Shown: piece by piece, positions 34,101 to 47,600 of the stretch
Layout: every line of letters starts with the position of its first letter
How positions within the stretch are numbered: position 1 is the first letter of the stretch
Origin: Toxoplasma gondii ME49
Lineage: Eukaryota > Apicomplexa > Conoidasida > Eucoccidiorida > Sarcocystidae
Direction of reading: 5' to 3'
Assembly: GCF_000006565.2 (NCBI RefSeq)
Contig: NC_031476.1
Span: 2,132,458-2,196,457, forward strand
Length of the DNA stretch: 64,000 bases
Program-made: the position numbers and the translations under genes
The notes under the pieces: model-generated
Told to the model about the DNA's origin: nothing
Databases searched by the model: none
Seen by the model: the letters and a program-made list of their open reading frames with translations, nothing else

Positions 34101-37100
34101 GACAAATATGTTCAGGAAGATCGAGTACTCACATGCGTGGACCATACGACTGAAAGTGCACATCAGTGTTTAGACTAAGGTGTAGTTGCAAATGTCATTC
34201 CCGGAGATCGGTGCGAAGAAGAGTGTCACCAGGTGTGGCCCTTTTTTGCGGACTGCCGTAGCAGGGGGCACGAGAAACAATTGGTCTAGTGCCCCATAGC
34301 AGCGGTTTAGGTTTCTTTGTTGCAGTTGCTTCTCGATGTATCCGGCATTTCCATTTTGACGACCACGCCAGCTTCTGTGGCTTTCAACCTTACCGGTTTA
34401 TAAAGGAGAAAATGGTAGGACCATGCCACTGGAAGCGAAAATGTACGAGTCACGGTTTGGGGAGTAGGCTACCATTTTCATTGAGAAAGTGTGTATATTG
34501 CCTCTTCCCTTTGTATGGTTGTCACTTTTCTTACGCGCAGTCCAAGCTACAAAAGACGGCTGGAAGAAGATGCCTTCGGCTTCGTTCCTCCTCCGGCTGT
34601 AGGGCGACGATGCGGGAGACAGGCGACTAGAGCAGGACGTGGCCGAATGCCTGGCGGGCATGCCCGTGCCTCTGAAACTGTCTCATCTCAAAAAGGCGAA
34701 GACAAATCCACTGCAATGGGGGACCGTGGTATAAAAGGAGCTGGAGGTGCTGGGCAGAGGCGTGAGCCAATCGAAGATGAGTCAAGTTTGACTAGCGAGG
34801 AGATGGAAAATCAAGCCGTCGACCTTTTACGACAGCGTGACCTGGACCGCATGTTACAGGATGCTGCATCGCAAATTCGTCCCGATTTCGGCAAGCGTGT
34901 CGCCTCCCCACCTGCCAAAGTGGAGCAGACCCGGCTCTCGTCTCCAGCTGACGGTTCTTTGCAGCAGCATGATGCTGACAATGGTTTCCATGTCCGGATG
35001 CTTCAGCAGCGCATGCGTGCGAGTGAGGTAGCCACTAAGATAGAAAACACGAGTAGTCTTGTCGCATATGGAGAGGTTCCATCCCAAGTAAAGGAACTTT
35101 TTGGACACGGAGTAAATCGTCTTCCGAACTCTGCTGGTAGTGTATCAGAAAATGCCTTCGTTGGGCTTCTGGGAAGCCACATTCCGCATGAAGTGGGCCC
35201 CTCCACTGTCAGCGACTCGAAGACGAGAGGCAGTTCTGCGGGCAGGCTCATCTGTCAGGCTTCCCAGAGCAAAAGCGCGTCAAGCCAACTCTGTATAGGA
35301 GGATCGGATCCTCTTAACGTGGATGGGAATGAGCGGAGAGATTCACGTTCGGGAATCGCACAGGGGCTAGAACGAGTACCCACCCCCACGGAAGCCGACA
35401 GCGATTTCGAGGAAGCAAACCGAGATGAAGATGCCTTTTGCCCACTTCCAACGTTGGGGCGGCACATTGATGCAAGCGACTATGAAAGACAGCCTGAACC
35501 CATGGAAGTCATAACGTCAAAAGATGCAATAGATGTGACCTTGCATTCAGCGAACCTCCGGGACAAACAATCCTGTCGATGGACGCAGGTGCCGAGTTTG
35601 CCGTGTGACGAGCATTCTTTCCACGAAGAGCCAACACAAGAAGAGCTTCAGGTTGACTGTCATGTCAGTCTTAATAGGCACGATTCGCACGACGAGGCAC
35701 AGACAAGTTCTCCATCATGTCGTTCGGGAAAGGGCCGTTTACTTTGTTCTTGGTCGGCGATCGGAGACAGCGGCAATGATGAGAATGAGGGAAAATGTCG
35801 TTCTATGTGTGAGAGTGGACACGCTGTCCGCTGTGTGGGTGCAAGACGTTCGGGCAGGTGTCAGGCCTCCCGCCTGTCGAAGATTGACAAAGAATGCGAC
35901 GCAGACAAATGTGGTTTCGATGCAACAAAGGATGGCACTTCATTCAGTCCACGATCTTTTCAGACCCTCATTAACGAGGAAAAACAGGGGCAAATCCCCC
36001 ATGCGAAAGGCAAGAGATTCGGGGAGACCGCTTCTGAACTCGACGAACCAGGAACAAGCTCGGTGGCGCATGAAGGTGTTTTTGATTCTCCTTCCAGCTA
36101 CATCAGTACTATATCTCCTCGATCTCCTCGAGGACAGCAGGCGCTGGTAAAAACAGACAGTTTCCAGTCAGTACCAAGGAAGCATGCATTTTCTAAGGAA
36201 GACGTGAGACAGTGCCCTGGACAGCGTCAAGGATCTCCCGTCCCCAGAGATCTCGGCAAACTAGAGCACTCCTTACAGGAGAGTAGTGAGGTTGTTGAGG
36301 TCACTCGGAGAGGTACGACAAATGCGCCGGGTGAGGAGCAAGGGGTTACATCCCGGTCTTCTGTGACCACGGAATCAGACTTCAACCACCAGAAGCAGTT
36401 GCTCTATAAACAGAAACCCCACCTTCGATCGCTGTTTAGGCCCCTCAGCGCAGAAAGGGTCCGCCGACCTTCTAAATTCCCTTGGGACGACGAGGTCATC
36501 CCAACTTGCCGTGCCCAAGGAGAGACCCCTGTGCTGTCTCTTGGTGAGGACCCCTCGTACGCAAAAGATAATCTCTGTAACTTCAACTCTTCTCCCCGGA
36601 CGCGTGAAAAATCTAGAACCGAACGTGGTGCATCAGTAACGAATAGTTTTTGTGGAACATCCGGAAGAGAGACACCTCCTGGTCAACAAGAGTGGCCATG
36701 CATTCACCATTCTCCCCAGCGTCAGTCCCAGCCTTTTCTGAGACGGGGTTGTGGTGAGGGAGGCGGAAGATACCACAAGAGACACGAGAGCAACCGAAAG
36801 CGTCCTCCCGTCAGAAATGAACTGACTGTCTCACCAAGGAACCAAACACAACTGGAGGTATGCAATTCGGCCGAAACTGTGTCGGGTTTGAAACTATCTC
36901 CATTCAAAGAGGAAATTGGCGTCGGTAACTACAGGAAATCGTCACCTCGTGATGCAGCTACCGTATTCGATATTCAATCATCGCGTTCTGCTTCTGATTT
37001 ATGTACAGTGTCAATTTCTGGAGGATCAGCTGACAGTATGATCGACTTCCCAGTGCTGTGGCCGAGCATCCGTTCCCTCTATAAAAGCTCCGAGTGTTCG

Positions 37101-37598
37101 CGACGTTGCAGAAAGTCTCCATCTGACAGGAACCCGCTTGTGTGTATCGACGAAGCCAACAGATGGGACGGAACACAGGATCGCAGCAAACCCCACGAAT
37201 TTCTGAAGAAAGGAAGCGGCAGATGTGCAGGACAATCCAAGCAAAAGGAGGAGTCGTCTGCTACCAGCAGGCCTACGACACCCCGGCACGCGTCAACCGC
37301 AGGAGGCGCGAGCCCCCGTGTGGAACCTGAGGATATTCTTTCGGCGACAGGAGAGGGAAGAACACGGGTGTGTATGCGATTCGAGAAGGGAGAGAGGAAT
37401 TCTACACCTGGCAGTCAATCAGTGGCGACAGAAAGAGCTTCTTCTGGATCCTTGAAGCGTTCGTCAAGTGAAGACGCAGGCAGACGAGCAGGAGAGAAAG
37501 ATAAAGTCCCGTACACACGTTTAGTCGACTTGTCTTCCCATTTCCAACGTCCGCGTGTGCGGTGGGGGAATCCAATTTCTCAGGCTTTTTGTGAGTAG
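31150..37598 (+). CDS. Large unidentified multi-exon protein
   Basis: Exons supported by sites and phase: 31150-31182 (MKLPPPKKKVQ), 31800-31863, about 31935-32214 (donor gtaagt after KPT), 32786-33903 and 34541-37598. The last two join through a split Ser codon (donor gtaggc, acceptor cgcgcag), and 32786 continues the 5' exons in phase 0. An extra candidate exon at 32619-32696 would end the frame at TAA, so the first exons may instead be a separate gene of about 147 residues, with the long protein starting elsewhere. The 32786 exon carries a basic Arg/Lys coiled coil (QEVAENALHEEWELTQ then ERKLFARRKKQARQR). The last exon is a 1019-residue Ser/Arg-rich, apparently disordered region. No known domain was seen. 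It converges with the CoA synthetase. Confidence 0.65.
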
Positions 37599-38258
37599 CA
37601 TTGCTTAACTTCGTGCTCGTTAACATATTCAGTAGTGCCTGGAAGTGTACACTTGTGTCGACACGTGTCTTCAACATCCGATAATAAAACATCCGCACAG
37701 ATGCAATTTGTACCACGCATGCGTTGCACCGGTTGAACGGTGAGAGGCTGTTCGAAATTGAAACGAAGAAGTTGTAGAGAGCATACACACAAATATATAA
37801 ATATATGCAAGCTCTCCCTCACGCACTTTCGAACTTGAACTTCGCATGTAAAAAGAAGGCACAAGAACGTCAAGGGAGGTTGAGGGACAGGATAACAAAG
37901 GGTCGTTGCCGACGGGAGGGTGTGTGCAGGACAAAAAATGAGTATAACGGAGAGGGACGGTTCTTCCGATACAATGACGACGCCAGGAGTCTTCAAAAGA
38001 TTATTGATGAGAGAAGGAAATATTTCACTGGTTTCCTTTTTGATACAGCTGAAGCAAACCGGGCCAATCAAAGGAATCAGCGCAGATACCGAAACATGTT
38101 TCGTTCATTTTGCCTCCACTGAGGCTTGCAAAAACGACCTTGGAAAACATCGTTGAACAGCGCGGATACCTGTGGGTTCGTGTGACATGTTACCTGTGCC
38201 GGTCTCCACTTCTTTTCGTTCAGACTGTGCCGTGCACAAGTGAGTTCGATTGTGGTTT
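37599..38258. other. Convergent 3' spacer
   Basis: 660 bases between the stop codons of the large unknown gene and the CoA synthetase. It is probably two abutting 3' untranslated regions. I see nothing else in it. Confidence 0.6.
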
Positions 38259-41200
38259 TTACTTATCTTCGACGTCCTTTACAGTTACAGGATATCCATT
38301 CCTCCACATGCAGTGATTCTGTCCAACTGACCTCTCTTCAACACCTAGTTGTTCCTTCACAGCTTGCTTGAGCTCTGAGAGAGCAGATGGATCGTCGATC
38401 GTAGGGGGTACAGAGTACCGATGCCCTTCGAGAATTAGTGTTATGGTTTTTCGTAGTGTCTTTCCTGACCTGGTGTGTGGTAGCTTCTCTACTATGACAC
38501 ATGTTCTGAAGCATGCAAACGGGCCAATACGCTGGCGGACATTGTGAACTAACTCTTCGATGACTTTGTTCCTTCTTTGTTGCTGTTCATCCTTACTTTG
38601 ACGAGGCGATTGTGGACGGAGAATAACCACAGCAACAGGAACATGACCTTTCATGGCGTCGGTGACGCCAACAACTGCAGCACTGGCAACTTCTGGATGT
38701 TTGGTGAGGACCTCCTCGATTGACAAACCGGAAATACGATGGGCGGATACGTTGATGACATCATCAGTTCTGCCTTCGATATGCAGGTACCCGTCATCAT
38801 CAAAATGTCCACTGTCTCCTGTATCGTAATATCCTGGAAAACGCGACAGATATGTGCTGATATACCTGGACGAACGCAAATAGAGTCAAACACACTTGAC
38901 CAGAATATGCACATGGTTGCGCGCTTACACATCGACATATAGTCCTGCAGGCATACACATAGAGCGCATGTGTAGGTGGGTACGTTTAAGTCGAGTCCCG
39001 TGGGTCAGTGGCTGAGGAGCAAACCCCAGTACGAGACTGGGGTTCACGGGGGGTCTGCTGCAGTTGTTTTTCTAGTTCTATGGTGCCCGGGCTATTTTGA
39101 GAGGACTTCACGTCTTACTCCCGGGTCACGGTTTTCCCTTCGAAAAGGGAATTGGATATTTTACCTGTTGTCGTTCTGATAAAGACTCTTGAGTGATCCG
39201 GGAGGCATTGGCAACTTCACAGCGATATGCCCGGTCATCTCATCTTCCACTTCTTCGCCGTCGTTGTCCAGGATTCGGAGATCCCAACCGGGGCAAGGTT
39301 TTCCGCAGGAGCCTTCCCTGGGGGAAAAGCTTGAATAGATAAGATAAAGCGACTGCTACTAACAAGGAAAAACAATTTTTTGGGCAAGTTACTGCCGACA
39401 TGCCGGACGAGGTCTCCGTCTCTCAGCCTCTCTCATGTTCGCTCCCTTTCGTAGTCTATATTTGTGCCTATCTTTTTCTCCCTCACTATTTGTTCCGCTT
39501 TCACCCTCCTCGCTATATCCCTCTATCTCAACGCTGCCACAACCCTTTAATAGTGACAAGGTTCAAACTGATGTCACAGAGATGGTGATGAACAGTCAGA
39601 TTACGTTGGTACTGAACGAGTTTTGTTACCTGAGGGGAGTGTAGTCATCTTCGCTGAACGGCTGGCCAGCCATAAGGCAGGTCATTGGCCAACCAGTTTC
39701 AGACTGCCACCAGTGGTCAATTACAAGAGGTGGAGTACGGCTAGGATATGCCGTGGCAAATGTGTCTTCAAGGGCGTTTGTAAACCAGCGAAACGTGGCG
39801 TGGTCTGTTCGCTCGCCGACCAGGTAAACAGTCCGCAGCCGCGACAGATCGTAGGCTCTCAATCTCTCCCCGTGTGGATCTGCAACCCTTATATTTCGGA
39901 GTGCAGACGGTGCGGTAAAGATTTTTGAAACGCCGTACTCGCTCGATATTCTCCAAAAGGCACCTGCGTTGTGTCGAGAGAAAAAGTCACTAGATTGGGT
40001 GACCGGGCAAGAGCTGAGCGTCTTCCTACAGAGAGAAATCAGAGTGGCTGTTGGCTCGTACAAATACGTATTTGCGGCGACAAAGCACACCTGCATTTGA
40101 GTGTCAACTATAATCATCAAGCGAAACAGCTACTACTGAGGACACGGGCAATTTTAGCAGTAGCAGCAATAAGTTACCATGCATCGAAAAACATTCCCGT
40201 TGCTTCAGGTGGGTCGCGTTGATCTTCAAACTAATCTGACTGAATATCGGCTTCACCACCAAAGCTAGGCATGGTAATGCTTGACGAGAGACGACGGTGC
40301 TGTCTTACAGAAGTAGCTCAGAACCATATACTTGCTACTGGCTTACCCGCATCCTTTGCCATGACCGGTTTTCCTTCGTACATGACAGATGTTCCACCGC
40401 CAATCAATGTTCCATAAACCATTATGGAGTGACCAAGAACCCAGCCAAGGTCCGACGCACAGAAAACGGTATTCCCGGGTCTGATTCCATAAATTGCTGA
40501 GGCAGTATAGTGACTTGAAACACACTGGCCAGCGTGATCGCGGACAATACCTTTTGGGTCCCCAGTGGTACCGGATGTGTATAGAAGATATAGAGGATGA
40601 TTAGAATCAACTGGAAGGATATCACACTGGCCAGACCCGCTTTTGATGAAACAGTCCCAGTCAATATCACTGCTCTCCAATGTACATTCATGCTGAGATC
40701 TCTGGAGAATAACCTTGAACTCTGGTTTGTGAGATGACAGCTGCAAGGCATGTTCAAGACCCTCCTTGTAAGGTACGATCCGCCGGGGTTCAATGCCACA
40801 TGAAGCCGCTATTATCGCTTTCGGTTTTGCATGATCAATGCGGGTAGAGAGCTCCTGGGTTCCAAATCCTCCGAAAGTAACGGCATGCACGGCGCCGATG
40901 CGTGCGCAGGCAAGCATGGAAATAGCTGCTTCCGGTACCACTGGCATATAGATCAGAACCCGATCACCTTCATGAACTCCTGCCTTTCGCAGGGCGTCAG
41001 CAAGGGCGCTGACCCTCTCCAGGAGTTCTCCATACGTGATTTTCTCCTTTGATCCCGTAGAGGGGGAGTCATAGATAATCGCATAGGCACCAGCTCGTCC
41101 ATTGTGGACATGCGAATCGACAGCTTCGTAGCAGGCGTTGACGTGACCTCCTGGAAACCACCGGTAGATCGGAGCATCAGATGAATCGAGAACTGCCGAG

Positions 41201-41532
41201 AATGGCTTGAACCAGCGAACACTTGCAGCCTGCTGCCTCCAAAAACCTATCGGGTCTTCCAGAGATTCCCTGTGCAGTTGATCCTGGAGACATTCCGACG
41301 GAGGGTAGTTCTCTGCAGAAAAACGGGAGCCGACAAGCTCACAAACCTGGTAAACAGGAAGAATGAGGCCTGTCTGAAATCTTCTTTGTAAGTCACCCCC
41401 AGTCACCCTGTATTGCAGATATTTTTTCTCTTCCAATATCATCTGAAGAAGAGGGCCGGAAAAGCGTGGAGAAACTACGTGAAGCATCGAGGAGGCAACG
41501 CATCCTTGGCAGGCACCAAACAAAGACCACAT
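38259..41532 (-). CDS. Short-chain acyl-CoA synthetase, propionyl/acetyl-CoA ligase type
   Basis: It activates a short fatty acid to its CoA thioester through an acyl-AMP. Exons 40347-41532, 39630-39963, 39165-39317 and 38259-38865 join in phase (759 residues). Motifs of the AMP-forming family appear in order: YLLYTSGTTGDPKG (A3), IDHWWQSETGWP (A5), GYYDTGDSG (A7), EGRTDDVINVSAHRIS (A8) and LPHTRSGKTLRKT with the catalytic lysine (A10). The stretch IIAASCGIEPRRIVPYKEGL is typical of PrpE/ACSS3-like propionyl-CoA synthetases rather than classic acetyl-CoA synthetase. The first in-frame ATG is at 41532; another is at 41490. The leader could direct mitochondrial import, which would fit feeding propionyl-CoA to the methylcitrate cycle, but this is inferred. 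The intron 38866-39164 contains strong hairpins. Confidence 0.92.
38997..39151. other. Intronic inverted repeats (strong hairpins)
   Basis: In the intron between the third and fourth exons of the CoA synthetase, AACCCCAGT (39022-39030) pairs perfectly with ACTGGGGTT (39036-39044) around a five-base loop. Flanking it, CCCGTG (38997-39002) pairs with CACGGG (39045-39050). A second hairpin has arms TTCCCTT (39134-39140) and AAGGGAA (39145-39151); read on the transcript strand its loop is UUCG. No known RNA family is recognised. Confidence 0.55.
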
Positions 41533-44044
41533 ACAAAGTATTTCACTTGACAACGAAGAAAGTCATAAGTTCTTCGTGTCAAGCTTCAGTAAGCAATCAA
41601 CTTCATAATAAAAACCGTATGCGTGGTTTCAAATAACGGGTGCAGAACATCAGCAATTGCAAACTGTTTTCGTTAGAACGAACCGTGAGCTTTGGAAACA
41701 AAATACCGGAATGAAGAAGTTGCCCCACAGGGCGCAGAGAGCTGTTGGTCAGGAAGCCTAAACAACCATCCGGGGTCGCTAGGAGTCTTAATGTTCCATT
41801 GAGAAAGCGACGCGTTCTTTCTTTCCTTGAAATCGCTTGGACACGCAGCTGAGGAGATGTAAGATGAAAAAGACCGAAAAAGGCAAGTCCGAGAGAAACA
41901 TGGGTACGTTCCCTTTGATGAAATTATGGTCCTAAAAGTCCCACTTCTGAACGGGGGCGGTACCAGTCGTTTTCCACTTATTCCAGATCGGCAATCTAAC
42001 TTTGGTTTCCAGGAAAAACCCTGCTGCTCTGCCGAGCTCGCGGTATAAACTCTTCGTAGAGTATCTCGAAGAATCTCCCTTTTACACATGGCTGTCCCAC
42101 CGAAACAAGCGTAGTGTCGACAGGTAATTTGTAGCACTGAAAACATGAAATATTGCCTGTTACGTCTATTTTCTCCTGTTAGGGTTTTTCTTGCATGCAA
42201 ACACAATGCCCTGCACACGTATGACAGAATGCCGTTGATGTTTATTGCCGCTCGTAATAAACACCGATGTGAAGCATCGGACGTAAACATAGAATACCAA
42301 CTGGCGAAAACAGAAGGATACTAGCAAAGAAATGCCAAACGGGAGAACAACAAAAGCGAAAAATTCAAGTTGACTCTCGGAACTGACACGACTGCACCTG
42401 AATCGCATGAACCTTGTTCGCGTGCTGACTATGTTACCCTGTTGCAAGAGCGTGATGTAGCATCTCTCCCTGGCAGCATCGGTACTACAGTTGTGTCTCG
42501 ATTTCCAGAGAAGGTCTTCAACTCAACAGATGCTCAGGCACGCAGCTTGTAATTAACGTAAAACGGTTTCAGTGGAGTTCGTCGGGCACTGTTCTCACTT
42601 GCTAGAACGCCTGGATACCACTACTGTCAATCGGAGTTTGCAGATGTGGTCACGCAATGCCTGGGAATACCTTTATTAGCAGAGCACTCCCATGCTGCAG
42701 ACTTAACAAACGCGTTTTGAGATACTGTCTCTCAAATGTGCGAGCTATACCGCCAGCGACAGTATCCGGCATATACTACGTCTAAAGCATTCCCACCGAC
42801 GGAGTGACTAAGGAAGCGGTTATCAAAGAAAAGTTTTCTCGTTATAAATATTCTCTTAAGAGAATCCCTTGACCCGGATTATCTTCACGTATCTTCAAAT
42901 CTCTATCTACGGAGCTATTTACTTACACATGTGTTGACACCAGCATTTTAGTATACTTACCACGGAAACGTCCAGCGCTAGCGACCATTTTGGGTGCATC
43001 TCATTTCATGTTACTCGTATAGGCGGCTTGATCAAGCTGTTTAATCTCAGTTGGGTGCTCAGTGGGGCAAATGTGGCTATCAGGTCGTTTCAGTTTCCCG
43101 ATTCTTTCTCGATCAGGATATCGCTCTTTTCCACAGTGGATAAATCCTCCTACGGATACAGTACCCTTTTTGGATCACACTATAAAACCCCGTTGGCACG
43201 CAGGTAACGCAAAGAATCAAACAACATAGCTTATACGTCTCGCGTCCGCCCCCCAGCATTGCACAGACAGATCCATAAATCCGTGAGTGCCTGTGACTGT
43301 GTGACGGAGCAGAGCCGACGGCTCCTGCCCAAACATAGGCACAACTGATGAAACCTTTAATTTCGGCTTCTCGTCCAGTTCGTTACAAGACAGTTTACCG
43401 AACCAGTCAGTTATGAATCGTCTTCGTGTCTCCACGTACCCACGATCGTATGTATCGTGTTTACCTACAGCCCAAAGTCGCCTGCGAAAAGCATCCTCCC
43501 TGTTGCCTTTCTAGTTCCTCGCACTGTCACTGAGGAAGCTCAAGGGTGTTCGTTTTGTGGTGCAGTCGTGCAACAGCGAGACCCCAGCTGATTTAACCAG
43601 TCACGATTTTTCCAAGATTGGAGTAAAAATTACGAATGACGCATTAAGCGACAGAACCTTATGCCTATCGTTTTGTCCCTTGTTGACGAGTTGAACTTCG
43701 AAATCAGGAATTTACAATAACGAGTAGTCCCCACACACGGTGTCTAAGCTAAGAACGTGTACAGGCACATTTGGGGATATGTTTTGTGTACCATATTTGG
43801 ACGCACAAGTGAACACATGATGCATTTTATATGTATATGTGTTTTTGGACACCCCAGCATTTCTTTGGTTCCCCTGTCTCCATCTTAAACCATGTTCACT
43901 GCGTCGGACCACAGCATCAGTAAGTCGGAAATGAAAGCGTCAAAATCACGTGCCATCATTTATAATCCCCACATGAATTCTTATTGTGTGTGTTGAGAGT
44001 GCTGGAAACAAAACACCTAGCATTTCTTTGACTCGTCCTACACG

Positions 44045-44075
<31 letters not shown>

Positions 44076-44601
44076 CATACTTGTACATGCATATATTCGT
44101 AGGTAAACACTACGCCTATGCAGCCCACGCACAAAATGTGCTTTTTCCAGTCGCTTGAAGACTGCAAAGGGAAACGGCGTTTACCCTTTGCGCCACAGAC
44201 GTCTGTAGAGCAAGACAACAGGTCCTCGAAAGGAAAGAGAAATCACAGAGGTACTGAGCTGCAAGAGGTGATGGGAAAATAGGTGAGGCGCACCTACGTC
44301 TCTGGTAACGCCTATCGCAAATTAACCAGAAGCCGGGTAAATGAAAGACGTTCAGACCATATGTGAGTCGCCAGGCTACCATCGATGGCATAAACTCTTT
44401 GCTCGCCTTGTGGCATGCATTTAACTGAGAAACTCTACATCCCACATCCACGTGGAGACCCTTTAGTACACTGCGCATGTATGCACACCTCTTGTCTGCC
44501 GTACTCTCAGCTGTCATGCGGCGTTGAACGAACTCAGCCAAGAGGACAACATAACACGGTGCTTACGGAGGTGCACATTTCCGCACCGTTACAGCCGCAG
44601 T
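41533..44601. other. Spacer between glutamate-cysteine ligase and the CoA synthetase
   Basis: About 3 kb holding the 3' untranslated region of glutamate-cysteine ligase and the promoter of the CoA synthetase. A TA run lies at 44045-44069. One plus-strand stretch, 42325-42552, stays open for 75 codons with protein-like composition but has no good ATG or partner exon. Nothing else is supported. Confidence 0.5.
44045..44069. repeat. TA microsatellite
   Basis: A 25-base uninterrupted AT run, followed by imperfect ATAC units, in the spacer downstream of glutamate-cysteine ligase. Confidence 0.95.
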
Positions 44602-47600
44602 TTATCCCTGAGAGCAGGCCCCTTCCTGTTCTCTCGCTCCATTATATCGTTTCTCTGCCTGTGCTTCGTCAGAAATATCCCCGATCTCGCCCAAACTCGG
44701 ACAGGAAGTGGACCCATTCTCATCGGAAGCGCCAGTGTCCGTGTCCGGCCCTCCTACTGCAGTGGAAAGCATCCATGCCCATGTCGACTCCGCCTTATTG
44801 GTCGTGATAGGGCGATGAGACGAGCCACGGAATTCGCGCTGGACTGGATTCCAGACGTCTTTATGGATCCTGAACTCTCTCATCTCCATTTTACTGATGC
44901 TGTTCTCGTTTCTAAAGTCAAAAAACCTCTGAATCTGTTGGCTTTTCCACGCCTTCTGTAATGTAAGTGGCACACGGCCTCCAAGGTAAAAACTCAGTCC
45001 AGGGTCGGATTGGGGAGGATCCATTTTGGTTCGCCTAGAAAGGCACAGACCGTATTTTTCCGGTGAGAAGGACGCACCCGCACTGTGGTTGCACAAGAGG
45101 TTCTCTGGTGTTTTCTGATTCATCCCACTCACGGACGAGTGAGGTTCTGCCTCAGCAGGACCCTTCTCACAATGCTGTTCACGCACAGACGCGAGAAAGC
45201 CACCGAGTGGACAGGGGAAATCAGCTGTCACCAGGGGCTTCGAAAAGTCTCCGTACGCCTGGATGCTTTCGTCATCTGAAATCCGCATTCCTACGCGATG
45301 TGCAAACGGCCCAAAGAGCTCAGGAATGCGAACAGTCCCGTGCCCTATTTTCGCAGCTAAATCGCATACGCCAAAGCTTATCGTTCGGGATACCACAGAG
45401 TCATGCTTGTAGTCGGGGTGAGCAGCTAGGTAGGCTCGCAAGAAGGTCGCGTTTGTCGGAACAATGCCTTGCGTTCGATGACGAAGAAAATCGAAGAATT
45501 CCAAAAGCTGTGCAGCAGCGTAGGGCGAGCCGCTAGGCAGCCTTCGCTCCATGTAGGCCAAACATGCCGGAACAAGAGCAACGGCAGGCGTTTGGCGTCC
45601 GGGCACCACGGGAACGCCAAAAAGAATTTCATGAAGGTAGAACTCTTCAAAAGAGCGATCGGACGAACTCGATCGGATGTCTTTACGGAACCAAAACTTC
45701 TGTGTCAGGATCGAGTTCAGCTGACTTGAACGCCGCATGTTCTCGTCGTTCAAGGACATTGGAATATACAAGTCGAAACGTTCCTCCAAAAGAACCTGAG
45801 GCGAAACAGAAAAGCATGCACGAGCAGCCTACACCAAGGCGTGTTCCAGAGCACCGCAAGTAACCAGATGAACACTCACGCGCACACGGTTCTGTACATG
45901 CACAGACGCTCCGGGGTTTAGACCGAACGCACACAGACCATTTCTATCCTGGAGTTGGATATTACACACACAAGTAGATTCCTTTCAGACACGATGGCTA
46001 CGACGGCACTTCTTCTGAGAACGGTTCCGTCCACCATGCGTCTAGGGGTTTCGAAACGTTTCGATGCTGCAGACCCAAACTGAGACGTCACAACCTGCTT
46101 CCCGCTGAATCTCACCAATAATAATACACTACTCTGCACATATTATACATACATCTAGTCATATCACTTCATAAATATATACACTTTTATATGTTGGAAC
46201 GTGTATTCCTACATGCATGTCCACACTGATATCGTGGCGCAAACAGACGTATGCACGCACGCAGTCACTCTGGCACTCCCGCAGCACATACACACGAGAA
46301 TATCAGTCCTAATCTCGGAAACTGGGTACCTGCACAAAGACTGTAATGAGCGCAATGCATGCAGCATTTTCAAAGTCCGATAGCTGGATCTCGGGTGTTC
46401 GGAACTCGACCCTCCAACACTCAACGGTGGGTCCAGTTGTGCCGCTTCTGCAAAGTCTCTGTGCAGTTGCGCCAGGACTTTCTTTGTCCTCATTCCTCAG
46501 TTGCCGCCTTTCGTTCGTCTCTGTGAACTCATTCTGCGTTCCACCTTCGTGTGCTGTCAGGGGTTTTGATGTCTGTCCCACAGCTTGTCCGACGAATTGG
46601 TTGAACGACGGTGGAGGTTTGAAACGCACAGAATTCCAGTTTGTCGACTGAAGGTTCTCGAAGTCTGCGGTAGTCTGGTACTTTCCGTCATACACGTCCA
46701 CCGCCCAGTCAACCCGTGCTTCTGCCTCCAGGCGCCGAATTGCTTCTTCCTCTTCTTCGCCCTGGCAGTCGACAAGCTTGTCTCGAAAGATTACCATGGG
46801 GTCCCGCACAAACAAAAACGCGACATGGCGAGCGAGAACAGGATCCACTCCACTAGCGACTAAAGCCGCATACGCCCGTCGGTTCACGGGGGCAGGAATG
46901 TCGTTGTAGAAGTCGATATGCTGTTGAAACAGGCGAAGCAAAAATGCAGGTAGTAGGACCACGCGAAAAATCAGCAGCGCCCTTCGGAAGAGCCAGTTCC
47001 GCGGTTGCCTGTCCGCTGCGACGAAGTTGATTCTCTCAAAAGGAAAATTTCCACGCAGACTCCTCTACTCGTATCTACGGCTTGCTATGAGGGAGTGCAG
47101 TTCGTAAATAAGGCCATCACCCCCCCAAAGGCACGCGAGACTGTCATGCGAACGACTTTAAAGCATCGTAGACTCTGAACGGTATAGTCCGCAGCGCACC
47201 ACGTCATTCATTTCTCTGCACAGCCAAGGAGCCACCACTTCGATCGGGAGTTTGGCCACTGACGTATGCCAGATCCACTTCCCGTCGTTCAAAAACTCAA
47301 ACAGTTCACTAGGTATGCCGTTCACTACGTATGCCACTCTGACGAAGCGACACTTACATCATGTAAAGAACCGTGGTCGCCGATGTACAGCGAAAATGCT
47401 CCGTAACGAGACTTTGGCAGAGCCCTGGACTCCTTCGAAGTGCGACAATCCACCGCGCCGGCAATTGTCGCCCAGCGTGTGTCCGTCGCCGCGACGAGCC
47501 CTCGAAGAAATGGAGTCGCCGCTGTCAGCTGCTCGACCACAGAAAAACAGCTCCACATAAAGCATATAACTTCAAGAAGGCCGTACACATAGCCAGAGCA

